Under the pieces are notes generated by a model. That model saw only the letters and a list, made by a program, of their open reading frames with translations, searched no databases and was not told where the DNA came from. The position numbers were made by a program, and so were the translations under genes. Below are positions 48,913-58,502 of a stretch of 64,000 bases of DNA, piece by piece. Numbering within the stretch: position 1 is the first letter of the stretch; the number at the start of each line of letters is the position of its first letter. The DNA is from Phaseolus vulgaris (taxonomy: Eukaryota; Streptophyta; Magnoliopsida; Fabales; Fabaceae), in the NCBI RefSeq assembly GCF_000499845.2, contig NC_023759.2, positions 34,038,464 to 34,102,463 of the forward strand. Direction: 5' to 3'.

Positions 48913-49043
48913 CAACCGATTGTTTTGTCGAAACAACCGATTGTTTATACTTAGATGTTTTGAGAAAAGATTGAAAACTGTTTTTCAAATGGTTGAACTG
49001 TTAGAACCAAAACAACCGATTGATTCGAGGAAACAACCGATTG
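48913..49043 (+). promoter_or_regulatory. Two paired-decamer sites in the U3 part of the LTR
   Basis: Two pairs of CAACCGATTG, at 48913/48934 and 49013/49034. Within each pair the copies start exactly 21 bp apart, and the pairs are 100 bp apart. They lie about 540-670 bp upstream of the TATA-like word. Each decamer contains CGGTTG on one strand, which fits the plant MYB core CNGTTR; that is a word match, not proof of binding. See the findings for the full list of pairs. Confidence 0.75.
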
Positions 49044-49582
49044 TTTGTTTTGGGACCATAACGGAACAACTGTTTTATCTTTGACTGAGCTTTAAATGAT
49101 TTAACTACTTACGCTCCAGTCATTAAATGCTTTGAACAATCATTAATGCAATGAATAAATTTGTTAAGATTTGATAACAAACAACATCTTTGAATATATT
49201 CAGAAAAACAGATTTGAGTAACAAGTTTTTGAATAAGAGTTTTTCAAAGAGCTAAGATTGCTTAGAGTTTTGTGATTGATCAAAGTGTGTGGAATAGGAT
49301 TCTGCTTGTATTGATTTCAGATTATCTTCTGTAACAAGTGTAATCCTTGTACTCTGTTGAACAAATTTCATTTATGAGTTTGCTGAGATTGGCTGTGTGT
49401 TCTTGAGGGGATCAAGATCATCAATCTTAGTGTTGGTGTGTTGGCCAAGAAGAGTGTGTGTCTTGAGGTGTTCAAGGTCACTTTCTTGGTTGTGGTGTAA
49501 GTGATCAAGGTGTGATTGCTTAATGGATTTCCTCAGAGTTTCTGAGAAGACTGGATGTAGCTCTGGATTTAGAGTGAACCAG

Positions 49583-49588
49583 TATAAA
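49583..49588 (+). promoter_or_regulatory. Putative LTR TATA box
   Basis: TATAAA within CCAGTATAAAC, present at the equivalent place in all alpha LTRs (for example 54894, 28519, and reversed at 11079, 33471, 39181 and 56078). The position relative to the transcription start is inferred. Confidence 0.55.
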
Positions 49589-49843
49589 CATCTGTGTGCA
49601 ATCTCTCTATCCTTTAACTCTTTAAATTCAGTTTTGTTTGTTGTTTGCTGGTATAAACAACCGATTGTTTCTGTGAAACAACCGATTGTTTTTTTGGTGT
49701 TGTTGTTTTTTGCTTATTGATTTGGCAAATTGAATTTCTTATCAATTGTTTCTTGAGATGATTTCATTTTTGTTTTAAAAGATTGTGAAAACCCTCTTTA
49801 AACAATTCACCCCCCCTCTAGTTTAAAGCCATCCATTCTAACA

Positions 49844-49858
49844 ATTGGCATCAAGAGC
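49844..49858 (+). promoter_or_regulatory. Primer-binding site of element G
   Basis: ATTGGCATCAAGAGC follows the 5' LTR directly. It resembles the initiator-Met tRNA site TGGTATCAGAGC with one substitution and one extra base, and recurs in the other alpha copies (28790, and reversed at 38908). Confidence 0.8.
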
Positions 49859-49904
49859 TTGGTTCTTGAAAGTTATTTAAGTTGATCCTAAAACTGTTTT
49901 TAAA

Positions 49905-50939
49905 ATGGCTGATAGACTACCTTTTGGGGAAGGTGCTTCAATTAACAGACCACCTCTGTTTTGTGGTTCGAACTACCAATTTTGGAAACTGAGAATGAAA
50001 ATATTTATGGAATCACTTGACAAAGGAATTTGGGATGCAATTGAAAATGGTCCTTTTGTCCCAAAGTTTAAAAAAGATGGATCTTTCATTGAGAAGCCAT
50101 GGTCTCAATGGACTGATGCAGAAAGCAAAAAGGCCAAATTCGATTGCATTGCCAAAAATATTATAACAACCTCTGCTTTAAATTCTGATGAGTTTTTCAG
50201 GGTCTCTCAATGCAAATCATCAAAAGAAATGTGGGACACCTTGGAAGTCACTCATGAAGGAACAAATGAGGTGAAGAGAGCTAGGAAGCATGCTCTAATC
50301 CAAGAGTACGAGATGTTCAGAATGCTTAATGTTGAAACAATTGCTGAGGTGCAGAAAAGATTTACGCACATCATCAATCATCTCATGAGTCTTGACAAGA
50401 CCTTTGATAAGGAAGAGTTGAACATCAAGATCTTGAAATGTCTTGATATAGCATGGCAACCCAAGGTAACTGCTATTTCCGAATCTAAAGATCTAACATC
50501 ATTAAGTGTTGCTTCTTTGTTTGGAAAGCTTAGGGAACATGAGTTAGAGATGAATAAACTCAATGTTCAAGAGAGTGAAGAAAATCACACAAAGAGCATA
50601 GCTTTAAAAGCTTCCAAGCACAAAGGAAAACAAGAATCCAGTGATGATAGTGATGAGGAAAACCTTAGCTTGCTGTCAAGAAAGTTTAGCAAATTCCTAA
50701 AGAGAAACCGCAAAAAAGACAACAACAAAGATAGGTATCGAAACAAGAAATCCAATGATTTTAATTCCAATAACTATACTTGTTTTGGTTGTGGTGAGCA
50801 AGGTCATATAAAGGCAGATTGTCCAAACAAGAGCAATGAGAAAAAACATAGCTATAAGGAAAAGAAAGGCAAGACAAAGAGAGCCTACATAGCTTGGGAT
50901 GAAAATGAGGTGTCATCATCAAGTTCTTCATTAAGATGA
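49905..50939 (+). CDS. gag: copia-type Gag, main part
   Basis: A 344-codon open frame starting 61 bp after the LTR end, at an ATG that is conserved in the truncated copy at 28849. Gag packages the RNA in the virus-like particle. N-terminal region: DUF4219-like wording (FCGSNYQFWKLRMKIFM, about residues 19-35). Middle: UBN2-type gag region (EMWDTLEVTHEG, about 109-120, to LREHELEMNKL). A CCHC zinc knuckle CFGCGEQGHIKADC lies at about residues 296-309. The C-terminus is lysine- and serine-rich. A frameshift at about 50930 separates it from the continuing frame. The frame is otherwise intact, as expected of a recent copy. Confidence 0.92.
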   Translation: MADRLPFGEGASINRPPLFCGSNYQFWKLRMKIFMESLDKGIWDAIENGPFVPKFKKDGSFIEKPWSQWTDAESKKAKFDCIAKNIITTSALNSDEFFRVSQCKSSKEMWDTLEVTHEGTNEVKRARKHALIQEYEMFRMLNVETIAEVQKRFTHIINHLMSLDKTFDKEELNIKILKCLDIAWQPKVTAISESKDLTSLSVASLFGKLREHELEMNKLNVQESEENHTKSIALKASKHKGKQESSDDSDEENLSLLSRKFSKFLKRNRKKDNNKDRYRNKKSNDFNSNNYTCFGCGEQGHIKADCPNKSNEKKHSYKEKKGKTKRAYIAWDENEVSSSSSSLR

Positions 50940-50955
50940 GAAAGCAAACATCTGC

Positions 50956-51633
50956 TTGGTTGCTGAAGATGATGATGAATCTTGCAGCTCAAGTGAGGTA
51001 AGTTCATGTGCTTCCTTGAATGAACAAAATTACAATGAATTACTTGAAACTTTTCAAGAAACTCATGATGAAGCTAATCGATTGGTTCTTTCAAACAACC
51101 GATTGAAAGAACTTAACAGCTGGCTGGAAAAGAGAGTGAAATCACTTGAAGATAAGATTGAAAAATCTAAAAATGATTTCAAAAATCTGGAAAATCATTT
51201 CAAAAATTCTTCTTGCAAGTGTGACACTCTCATTTGCGAAAATTGTGAAAAGCTTGAGAAAAAGGTTCATTATCTAGTTGACACTATGGACAAGCTTTCA
51301 AAAGGGAAATCTAACTTTGAGAATGTCTTGGCATCTCAAAGATGATTTTTTGGAAAGGCTGGTTTAGGTTGCAATCCATAGAATCAACAAGATAAGTTTT
51401 CAATTTTTTTTTCAAGAAAGCCAGTAAAACAACCGATTGTTAAATCGAAACAACCGGTTGTTACATGCTTTTATTGCGTGAAAAAGGGCCATTCGGTTAG
51501 ATTCTACAAAATAAGAAAATTCTTTGTTCCTAGAGGCTACATGAAATGGATTCCTAAGGGGTGTGAGGTTCCAAATGAGAAAAAGAAATCTATTGGACCC
51601 ACATTTGTGAAGGGACCAAATCTTGTTGCTTGA
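50956..51633 (+). pseudogene. gag: Gag, C-terminal continuation after frameshifts
   Basis: The open frame 50956-51345 and a following piece to 51633 continue gag in other frames. It holds an acidic/serine stretch, then a long coiled-coil-like segment (RLKELNSWLEKRVKSLEDKI), a Cys-rich patch (SSCKCDTLICENCEKLEKK) and a conserved end (GPTFVKGPNLVA) before a stop. Decamer pairs are embedded in the coding sequence at 51075/51096 and 51430/51451. Homologous to 37685-37207 in element E. Confidence 0.8.
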
Positions 51634-52409
51634 ACTCATGTTTGTGCAGGAATTCTAAAGAAGTGTGAAGGACTAAGTCATGTGATCAAGTTCTTGGAAG
51701 AAAAAAGACCATCATTGAAGTTGAATCAATGCTCTACATCTGTCCAAAGGTCCTCAACAGTGAAAAGAGGCTTCTTGATCATAAAGCACATGGCTCATTG
51801 AAGAAATAACATAAGGATAAGACTTTCCTTCTTTTTGTTCTTAATTTCTATTTTAAAGTCCTTTCTCATAGTTAAAAATATTCTTTAAAATGCTTAATAT
51901 CATTTGCTTTGAACGTTTTCTGCTCAATAGTTAAAATTCAAAATCAGTTTTAACAGCTGCAGAAAAACAACCGATTGTTTTGAGTTTGACAGCATTGTGA
52001 AGAAATCAATTTAATTGCTATTTTGAATTTCTATCTGTTGCAGATCAATTCAAAGAGAGAATCTTGGTCAAAGAACCTGTGATTGAAAGCTGATCACGTT
52101 CAGAGAGAAGTTACAACTGTCATAAAGGAAAATATTTCAATATCTTGGAAATTCAAGAGCCTTAATGACTAGTCAAAGATCACATGTGAAGACCATGTGA
52201 TTTTAAGCTTTTTCTGACGTTTTCTGTGCAGGGCAGAGTCAAGTCCTCTCTTTGAAAATCTGGTACCCACACATATCATTGAATGCTATTTGATTCTCTT
52301 TCTGCTATAAAATCTGGTGCAACTGATCTCTTCCACAAGAACAACCAATTGCAACATCTCTTGCAAAAATATGTGAAGTGAGCTCTTCTCTGTTTTCTTC
52401 TCTGCCATC
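51634..52409 (+). other. Spacer where pol is missing
   Basis: About 770 bp between gag and the accessory ORF with no pol domain on either strand. It has single decamers at 51968 and 52342 without a clear partner 21 bp away. This is the deletion site of protease, integrase, RT and RNase H. Confidence 0.7.
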
Positions 52410-53613
52410 ATGGAATTAACTCCTCCCACCTCAGAGAGAGTCCAAACCAGGGCTGTAAGGTCTGGAGGAAGGCTAGAAGGCTGGTTTTCTGGAGACAATG
52501 ATCTTATTGAGAGGTATAGGTATGAAGCAAGTATAAAAAAAGATAAACAACCCCAAGGTTGTGTGCTTTGATTGGCTGAAAAGTCAAAATCTTGATAATG
52601 TAAGGAGGCTGCTCAAAGATCAATCTCTTAGAAAGTTCTTGGAGATGAAGGGAAACATTTACCTAGATTTGGTAAGGGTGTTCTACACAAACCTAAAGTT
52701 TGAGGGAAACAATCTAGTTTCTCATGTGAAAGGTGTAGAAATGGAGATAACTCATGAAGTATGGACTGCTGTTGCTGGTCTCAAATTCTCTGGGCTTAGA
52801 ATCAACAAGGGAAACCTTGGTGTAGTGGAGGATTTTAACAAAATCCAATACTACAAGAGTTGCTTGAAGAATCAACATGCTCAAGTAAGAACATGCTCAG
52901 TTGGAGGTCTAAAGCTTGATGAAAGATTGCTTGCCCTCATTGTGACTTGGATTCTAACACCAAAGAGGAGCAATCATTCAGTGCTTACTGAGGAAGATCT
53001 GGTGTATATCTTCTGCATCATGAAGAAGATCAAAATCAATTGGATCCACATCATCAAAGAGCACATGCAAAAGGCTATAAGGTTAAGTGACTATCACTAT
53101 CCATATGCTGTTTTGGTATCTAAATTTTTACTCTATTTTGAAGTGAACCTTGAAGATGAAACATCTGAGTTGGTCAAGTCAACTCAAGAGTTGAACAATG
53201 GATCACTCAGCAAAATGGGTTTTACTAAAGTAGGTGGAAAATGGATTTGCAAAGATGGTGACCATGATGCCTCAACTAGTGCTGTTGCTGATCTTGAACA
53301 AGATGAACCTGCTGATATGGATGTTCAACATGAAGATCCACTTGAAGATTATCAAGATGCTGGACCTAGTGCTGGTGCTGGATATCAGGAAGATGGAATG
53401 CCAACCATGTCTTCTTTTGAAAGATACATGGTCAATAGGCTTGATAGCTTTGGGGAGAACCAAAGGAATCTTCATGATCTGTGTGTAAGCAACTTCCAGA
53501 GCATTGATAACAGGTTCAACAGCATGGATGCACGCTTCATGTCTTTGGATGAATAGATTGAGGCTGTCCAAAACCAAATCTTTGATCTTCAGTTTGCTGA
53601 TGGTGATGAATGA
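52410..53613 (+). pseudogene. Accessory ORF of element G (plant transposon-protein-like)
   Basis: An ATG at 52410 begins MELTPPTSERV and GGRLEGWFSG. A frameshift in an A-rich run near 52535-52550 moves the frame, which is then open from 52561 to a TAG at 53554-53556; the same frame continues to TGA at 53611-53613. About 395 codons in all. Features: LVRVFYTNLKFEGNN, HVKGVEMEITHEVW, TEEDLVYIFCIMKKIKINW, MGFTKVGGKWICKDGDH, then an Asp/Glu-rich tail and a heptad-like end (NQRNLHDLCVSNFQSIDNRF). The central part recalls the domain called putative plant transposon protein, from memory only. It is the only ORF besides gag conserved between elements E and G. Role unknown; it may act in trans on the element. 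Confidence 0.78.
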
Positions 53614-54016
53614 AGAAAAACAACTGATTGTTTCTTCGAAACAACCAATTGTTTTTAGTGGTTATATCTAGTTTTTAAAATTCTCTTTCTTTCTTTCTGC
53701 TGTTGCTGCTTTAATTCTGATGTAATCAAAACAATATCTTGTTTTATCTCTTCTCTTTGTCTATTTGTGAATACAAATAGGGGGAGATATATATGCTGTG
53801 TTTAAATTTCTTTTTTAGTTTTAAAACAGTTTGGATGAGTAAAACCTTATAGGTTTTTATTCTTATATTTGTTTTTGATATTATGCTCTGAACTTTAATT
53901 CTTATATCTGTGCTAACCAAATATCAAAAGTTCTATGCTTTGTTCAAAACTGTATCTTGCAGGAACTACTTCATATTCAATCAGGTACAACACAAGCATC
54001 AGGGATTTGTCTTCAT

Positions 54017-54031
54017 CAAATAGGGGGGGAT
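54017..54031 (+). promoter_or_regulatory. Polypurine tract of element G
   Basis: AAATAGGGGGGGA followed by T, immediately before the 3' LTR start. It is the expected plus-strand priming site. Confidence 0.88.
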
Positions 54032-55147
54032 TGTTGAACCAAGTGGTGTTCAAGCTTTGAAGAATCCAAACCCTTTGAAGGATGTTGAAGTCTTGGCTGT
54101 GCTGTTTTAGTTTAGTTCTGGGGTAGTTTAAGTGTTGTAATCCACCCCTTGATTAAATCTAAAGCATAGGCATTCTCAATCTTTTTGAAAGAAAAATGTT
54201 TTTCAAACTAAGTTAAAACAACCGATTGTTTTGTCGAAACAACCGATTGTTTATACTTAGATGTTTTGAGAAAAGATTGAAAACTGTTTTTCAAATGGTT
54301 GAACTGTTAGAACCAAAACAACCGATTGATTCGAGGAAACAACCGATTGTTTGTTTTGGGACCATAACGGAACAACTGTTTTATCTTTGACTGAGCTTTA
54401 AATGATTTAACTACTTACGCTCCAGTCATTAAATGCTTTGAACAATCATTAATGCAATGAATAAATTTGTTAAGATTTGATAACAAACAACATCTTTGAA
54501 TATATTAAAAAAAACAGATTTGAGTAACAAGATTTTGAATAAGAGTTTTTCAAAGAGTTGAGATTGCTTAGAGTTTTGTGATTGATCAAAGTGTGTGGAA
54601 TAGGATTCTGCTTGTATTGATTTCAGATTATCTTCTGTAACAAGTGTAATCCTTGTACTCTGCTGAACAAGTTTCGTTTTTATGTTTGCTGAGATTGGTT
54701 GTGTGTTCTTGAGGGGATCAAGATCATCAATCTTAGTGTTGGTGTGTTGGCCAAGAAGAGTGTGTGTCTTGAGGTGTTCAAGGTCACTTTCTTGGTTGTG
54801 GTGTAAGTGATCAAGGTGTGATTGCTTAGTGGATTTCCTCAGGGTTTCTGAGAAGATTGGATGTAGATCTGGATTTAGAGTGAACCAGTATAAACATCTG
54901 TGTGCAATCTTTCTATCCTTATACTCTTTAAATTCAGTTTTGTTTGTTGTTTGTTGGTATAAACAACTGATTGTTTCTGTGAAACAACCGATTGTTTTTC
55001 TGGTGCTGTTGTTTTTTGCTTATTGATTTGGCAAATTGAATTTCTTATCAATTGTTTCTTGAGATAATTTCATTCTTGTTTTAAAATATTGTGAAAACCC
55101 TCTTTAAACAATTCACCCCCTCTAGTTTAAAGCCATCCATTCTAACA
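54032..55147 (+). repeat. 3' LTR of element G
   Basis: 1116 bp, colinear with 48726-49843. Decamer pairs lie at 54219/54240, 54319/54340 and 54964/54985. The last has CAACTGATTG in place of CAACCGATTG, a C-to-T change at the CpG. Confidence 0.96.
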
Positions 55148-55832
55148 ATTAGGGTAAGAAGGAAACCCTAGGTTCTAGAATGTGTAGGAAGGGGTGACTT
55201 TGACCTAAAGTACAACCCTAGGCCGCCCTCTTTCATAGACCATCCTACTTGTCTCCCTTCTTGTTCTCCAAGACTCGTCATTCTATAAATAGGAGGTCTC
55301 CCCCTTTGTAAACACAAGTTGAAATTATAGTAAAGAAATTCTGCACAATTTTTGTGTGAGTAGTGAGTGAATGTTCTCCTCCAAACTTGGTCTTATCTTG
55401 TGAGATATGAAGCTCTCAAGTGGTGGCCTCCTTTCACTCATCTTGGTTATTCCATCCCATCAAGTGGCGTGATTCATCCTTGCTTCACCATCCCTAAGTT
55501 CTCCTTTTCATCATCTATTCCATTTATCCATTTTCATTCTATTATATTCATAAATATGTGCTTATTTTGCTTCCTTATGTCTATTCAGTTTTTACATTTT
55601 GTTCTTGTTTTCCTTATGTAATTTTGCACCATATCTTGTCATCATAATCACCTTATAATTGTGTTTTCCCTTTTCCTTTGATAAATGAACCTTCACATTT
55701 ACTTAACCACTTGGTTAAGTTAATGTCAAGTGGGGATTTTCCTTAGGTTTTCACTCATTAATTGCCTTAAAAATCTCAATCATAAAACTAAAGTGTCACC
55801 TAAATGAACAATCCTAAAATCAACTCACACCA
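55148..55832 (+). repeat. LTR copy A, right part
   Basis: Continues copy A from the ATTAG duplication to CAACTCACACCA. A CTATAAATAGG promoter-like word lies near 55283-55293 and the downstream R/U5-like block aligns closely with 58921-59473. It is followed by GAA and then solo LTR C. Confidence 0.8.
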
Positions 55833-55835
55833 GAA

Positions 55836-56928
55836 TGTTAGAATGTACGGCCTTAAACGAGAAGGGGGGGGGGGGGTGAATTGTTTAAAGGGGGTTTTCG
55901 CAAACATTTTAAGCTAGAATGAAATTCTTTGCAAGAAACCAGATTAGGAATTCAGTTAGCCAAGAAACAAAGCTCAATAGTAAAACACCAGAAAAACAAT
56001 CGGTTGTTTATACCAGTAAAAATAACAACAACTGAATTTAAAGAGTTTAAGGAAGAAAGAGATGCACAAACAGTTTATACTGTTTCGCTCTTAAACCAAG
56101 AGCTACATCCAGTTTCCCAGAAACCACTGGGGAATCCACTAAGTAATCAAAACCAGGTTACATACGCACACCACCAAAGAAGTGACCTTGATCCCCTCAA
56201 GAAACACACTTCCTTTGGCTCAGCACACACTCACCAAGAATGTTGATCTTGACAACCTCAAGAGCACACAACCCTTCGTGGCTTTACAACACCAGAATGT
56301 ACAAAGTATTCAGAACGAATTACACTTGTTACAGAATGAACTGAAATCAATACAGATGTAATCCTATTATACTCTTGATAAACCAAAGCTCAAAGGTTAA
56401 AACTCAAATATTTGAAAAGCACTTTGTGAAAAACTCAAATATGTTTTTCTATCTTGTTGTTTGTTATAAAACTTAAACAAACTATTTATAGCATTCAAGG
56501 AATGGTCAAAACATTTAAACATGAGCGTATTCAGTTATAAAATCATTTAAAGCTCACTTAACTAACAAAACAAATTCTGTTAGGACTTTCAAACAAACAA
56601 TCAATTGAAAGTGTGAATCAATCGGTTGTTTTGGTTTGACAGCAAGTCAACCAACCAAAACAGTTTTCAAACTTTTCAAAAACACCTAAGTATAAAACAA
56701 TCGGTTGTTTCGACAAAACAACAGGTTGTTTTTCACTTAGTTTGAAAAACACTTTAAACTTAAAAGATTTGAAAACAGTTAAGCTTTAGATTGAACAAAG
56801 AGTGGATTACAAAGATAAACTACCCCAAATCCTACTCTAAAACACAACAGCAACTTCAAGCAACTTTAGCCTTCCATCAAACGCTAGGATTTGGATTCTT
56901 CAAAGCTTTGATCACACTTGATTCAACA
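55836..56928 (-). repeat. Solo LTR C, family alpha
   Basis: A 1093-bp reverse-oriented LTR (TGTTAGAATG...TTCAACA). It has 13 G at 55864-55876, decamer pairs at 56598/56619 and 56698/56719, and a single decamer at 55996 whose partner is deleted. Flanks CAGAA and GGAAT do not match exactly; AGAAT/GGAAT would fit if one T at the junction was lost. It lies at the joint between LTR copy A and the inverted pol segment. Confidence 0.88.
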
Positions 56929-58502
56929 GGAATACCATAGCTATAACAGCTTTTTCGATAGCTTGATATCGAACCTCTGATCCTTGTAGCACCTTGCTTA
57001 CGAAAAAGACTTCTCTTGTTCCTGCAAGATAAACGAGTTGATGGCCCGATCTGTTATTGAAAAGTATACATGAAAAGGGATTCTTGGGGTCGGTTTGGTG
57101 AAAACTGGAGGACTAGCCAGGTATTCCTTTAACTTGACGAAAGCCCTTTCGCATTCATCAGTCCATGCGAAATGGTTATTTTTCTTAAGACATTGAAAAT
57201 AAGGATACCCCTTTTCTCCATCGACTGATAAAAAACAAGATAGGGCGGCCATGCGTCCGATCAGTTGTTTCACTTCTTTCACATTAGTTGGACTTCACAT
57301 TTCTACAATCGATGTACATTTATCGGGTTCGCCTCTATACCTCTCTCAGTTAGCAGGAAACCAAGAAATTTCCTTGCTTCTACTTCGAACACGCATTATC
57401 AGGATTAAGCTTTAGAATATACCTTGCTATAGTGGCAAATAGATCCTCTAGGTTGGTAACATCCTGGTCTTCCCTTACTGAGGTGACGACCATGTCACCC
57501 CAATGTTTTTCAGGCCAAAAGGCATGACCTTGTAGAAGTAACTGGCGACCTCGATCATGAAAGTCGTCTTAATCTTGTCTTTCGGGTGCATACGAATCTG
57601 GTTGTACCCTGAAAATGCATCTAGAAAACTCAACAAACGACAACATGAGGCGTTGTCTACCAAGGAGTCTATATTTGGTAAAGGGTAAGAGAACGTAGGA
57701 CAAACCTTATTTAAATCGGTGAAGTCGACACACATAATCAAGTTTCCATTTGGTTTTTATTCCATTACCACATTTGTCAACCACTCAGGGTATTGGATTT
57801 CCCTTATGTGGCCAACAACAAGGAGTTTTCGAGTTTCTTCTCGGATGGAAAGATGTTTTTCTTCATTGAATTTTCTTCATCTCTGAGCCATGGGTTTAAC
57901 CTTTTCATTCATGGTAAGCCAGTGGCATAAAGAATCTGGGTCTATTCCAGGCATATCTCTTGACGACCATGTGAAAACACTCATATTCTCCGAGATGACA
58001 CCGACTATTTTATCTAATAATCCCCTGCAAAGTGAGGCACTGAGCTAGAATTTCTTACCATTTATCTCTCTCTCCCGAACCTCTCCGACGGGCCCAAATC
58101 ACCTCTCGTCGATGATGTCAGCCTCTACTATCCATCTTGGCTCTCCTGGTTGGATAGTAACTATGTAAGTTCCCCTGCGATTTTTCAAACTACTCTCGTA
58201 ACACTTTCGTGTCTTCCTCTGGTCGATTTTTATTGTAATTACCCCTTCTTCGAACGAGGTCAACTTCATCTTCCCTATATTACTACTAGATCATTTTCAT
58301 GGGGAAACACATCTTACAGGTCATAATTTGTGAAACAAAGGGAAGACTCGATGGAACGGTCATATCTCCTTGTATCTAGGAACATCACTACTCAGGCATA
58401 CCGTTTTCGTTTAGAGGTTGAGCTTCCACCTCCATAGAATCCTCCTGTTATGGTGTTCAACGCCCCAAGGATTGGAGTTTCATGTGTTTGCTTTAGGGAT
58501 GT
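56929..58502 (-). pseudogene. pol: Inverted Tat-type segment: gag end, protease, RT, first RNase H
   Basis: The minus strand from 58500: gag C-terminus THETPILGALNTITGGFYGG (58475-58415), a protease-side piece DVFPHENDL (near 58300), then RT with CVDFTDLNKVCP, LSFLDAFSGYNQI and VMPFGLKN (57741-57490). RNase H follows with VKQLIGRMAALSCF and AWTDECERAFVKLKEYL (57282-57000), then RYQAIEKAVIAMVF up to 56929. That last word is continued by TARRLLHYF at 59476 on the plus strand. Both ends of this segment carry 5-bp words that pair with the element's other halves (see findings). Confidence 0.87.

Larger units (their letters stand above)
48726..49843 (+). repeat. 5' LTR of element G
   Basis: 1118 bp, TGTTGAACC...TTCTAACA. 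It contains decamer pairs at 48913/48934, 49013/49034 and 49658/49679. A TATAAA word (49583-49588), conserved in all alpha copies, probably marks the promoter; the stretch before it (GGATGTAGCTCT) is also conserved. Confidence 0.96.
48726..55147 (+). mobile_element. Complete family-alpha LTR element G (gag + accessory ORF, no pol)
   Basis: A 6422-bp element with LTRs 48726-49843 and 54032-55147, perfect TSD ATTAG (48721-48725 and 55148-55152), primer-binding site, gag, accessory ORF and polypurine tract in order. The two LTRs differ at roughly 30 positions by eye (about 97% identical), so it is a fairly recent insertion. No protease, integrase, RT or RNase H is present, so it must have been mobilised in trans. 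The uninterrupted target is visible in LTR copy B at 58789-58793. Confidence 0.96.
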
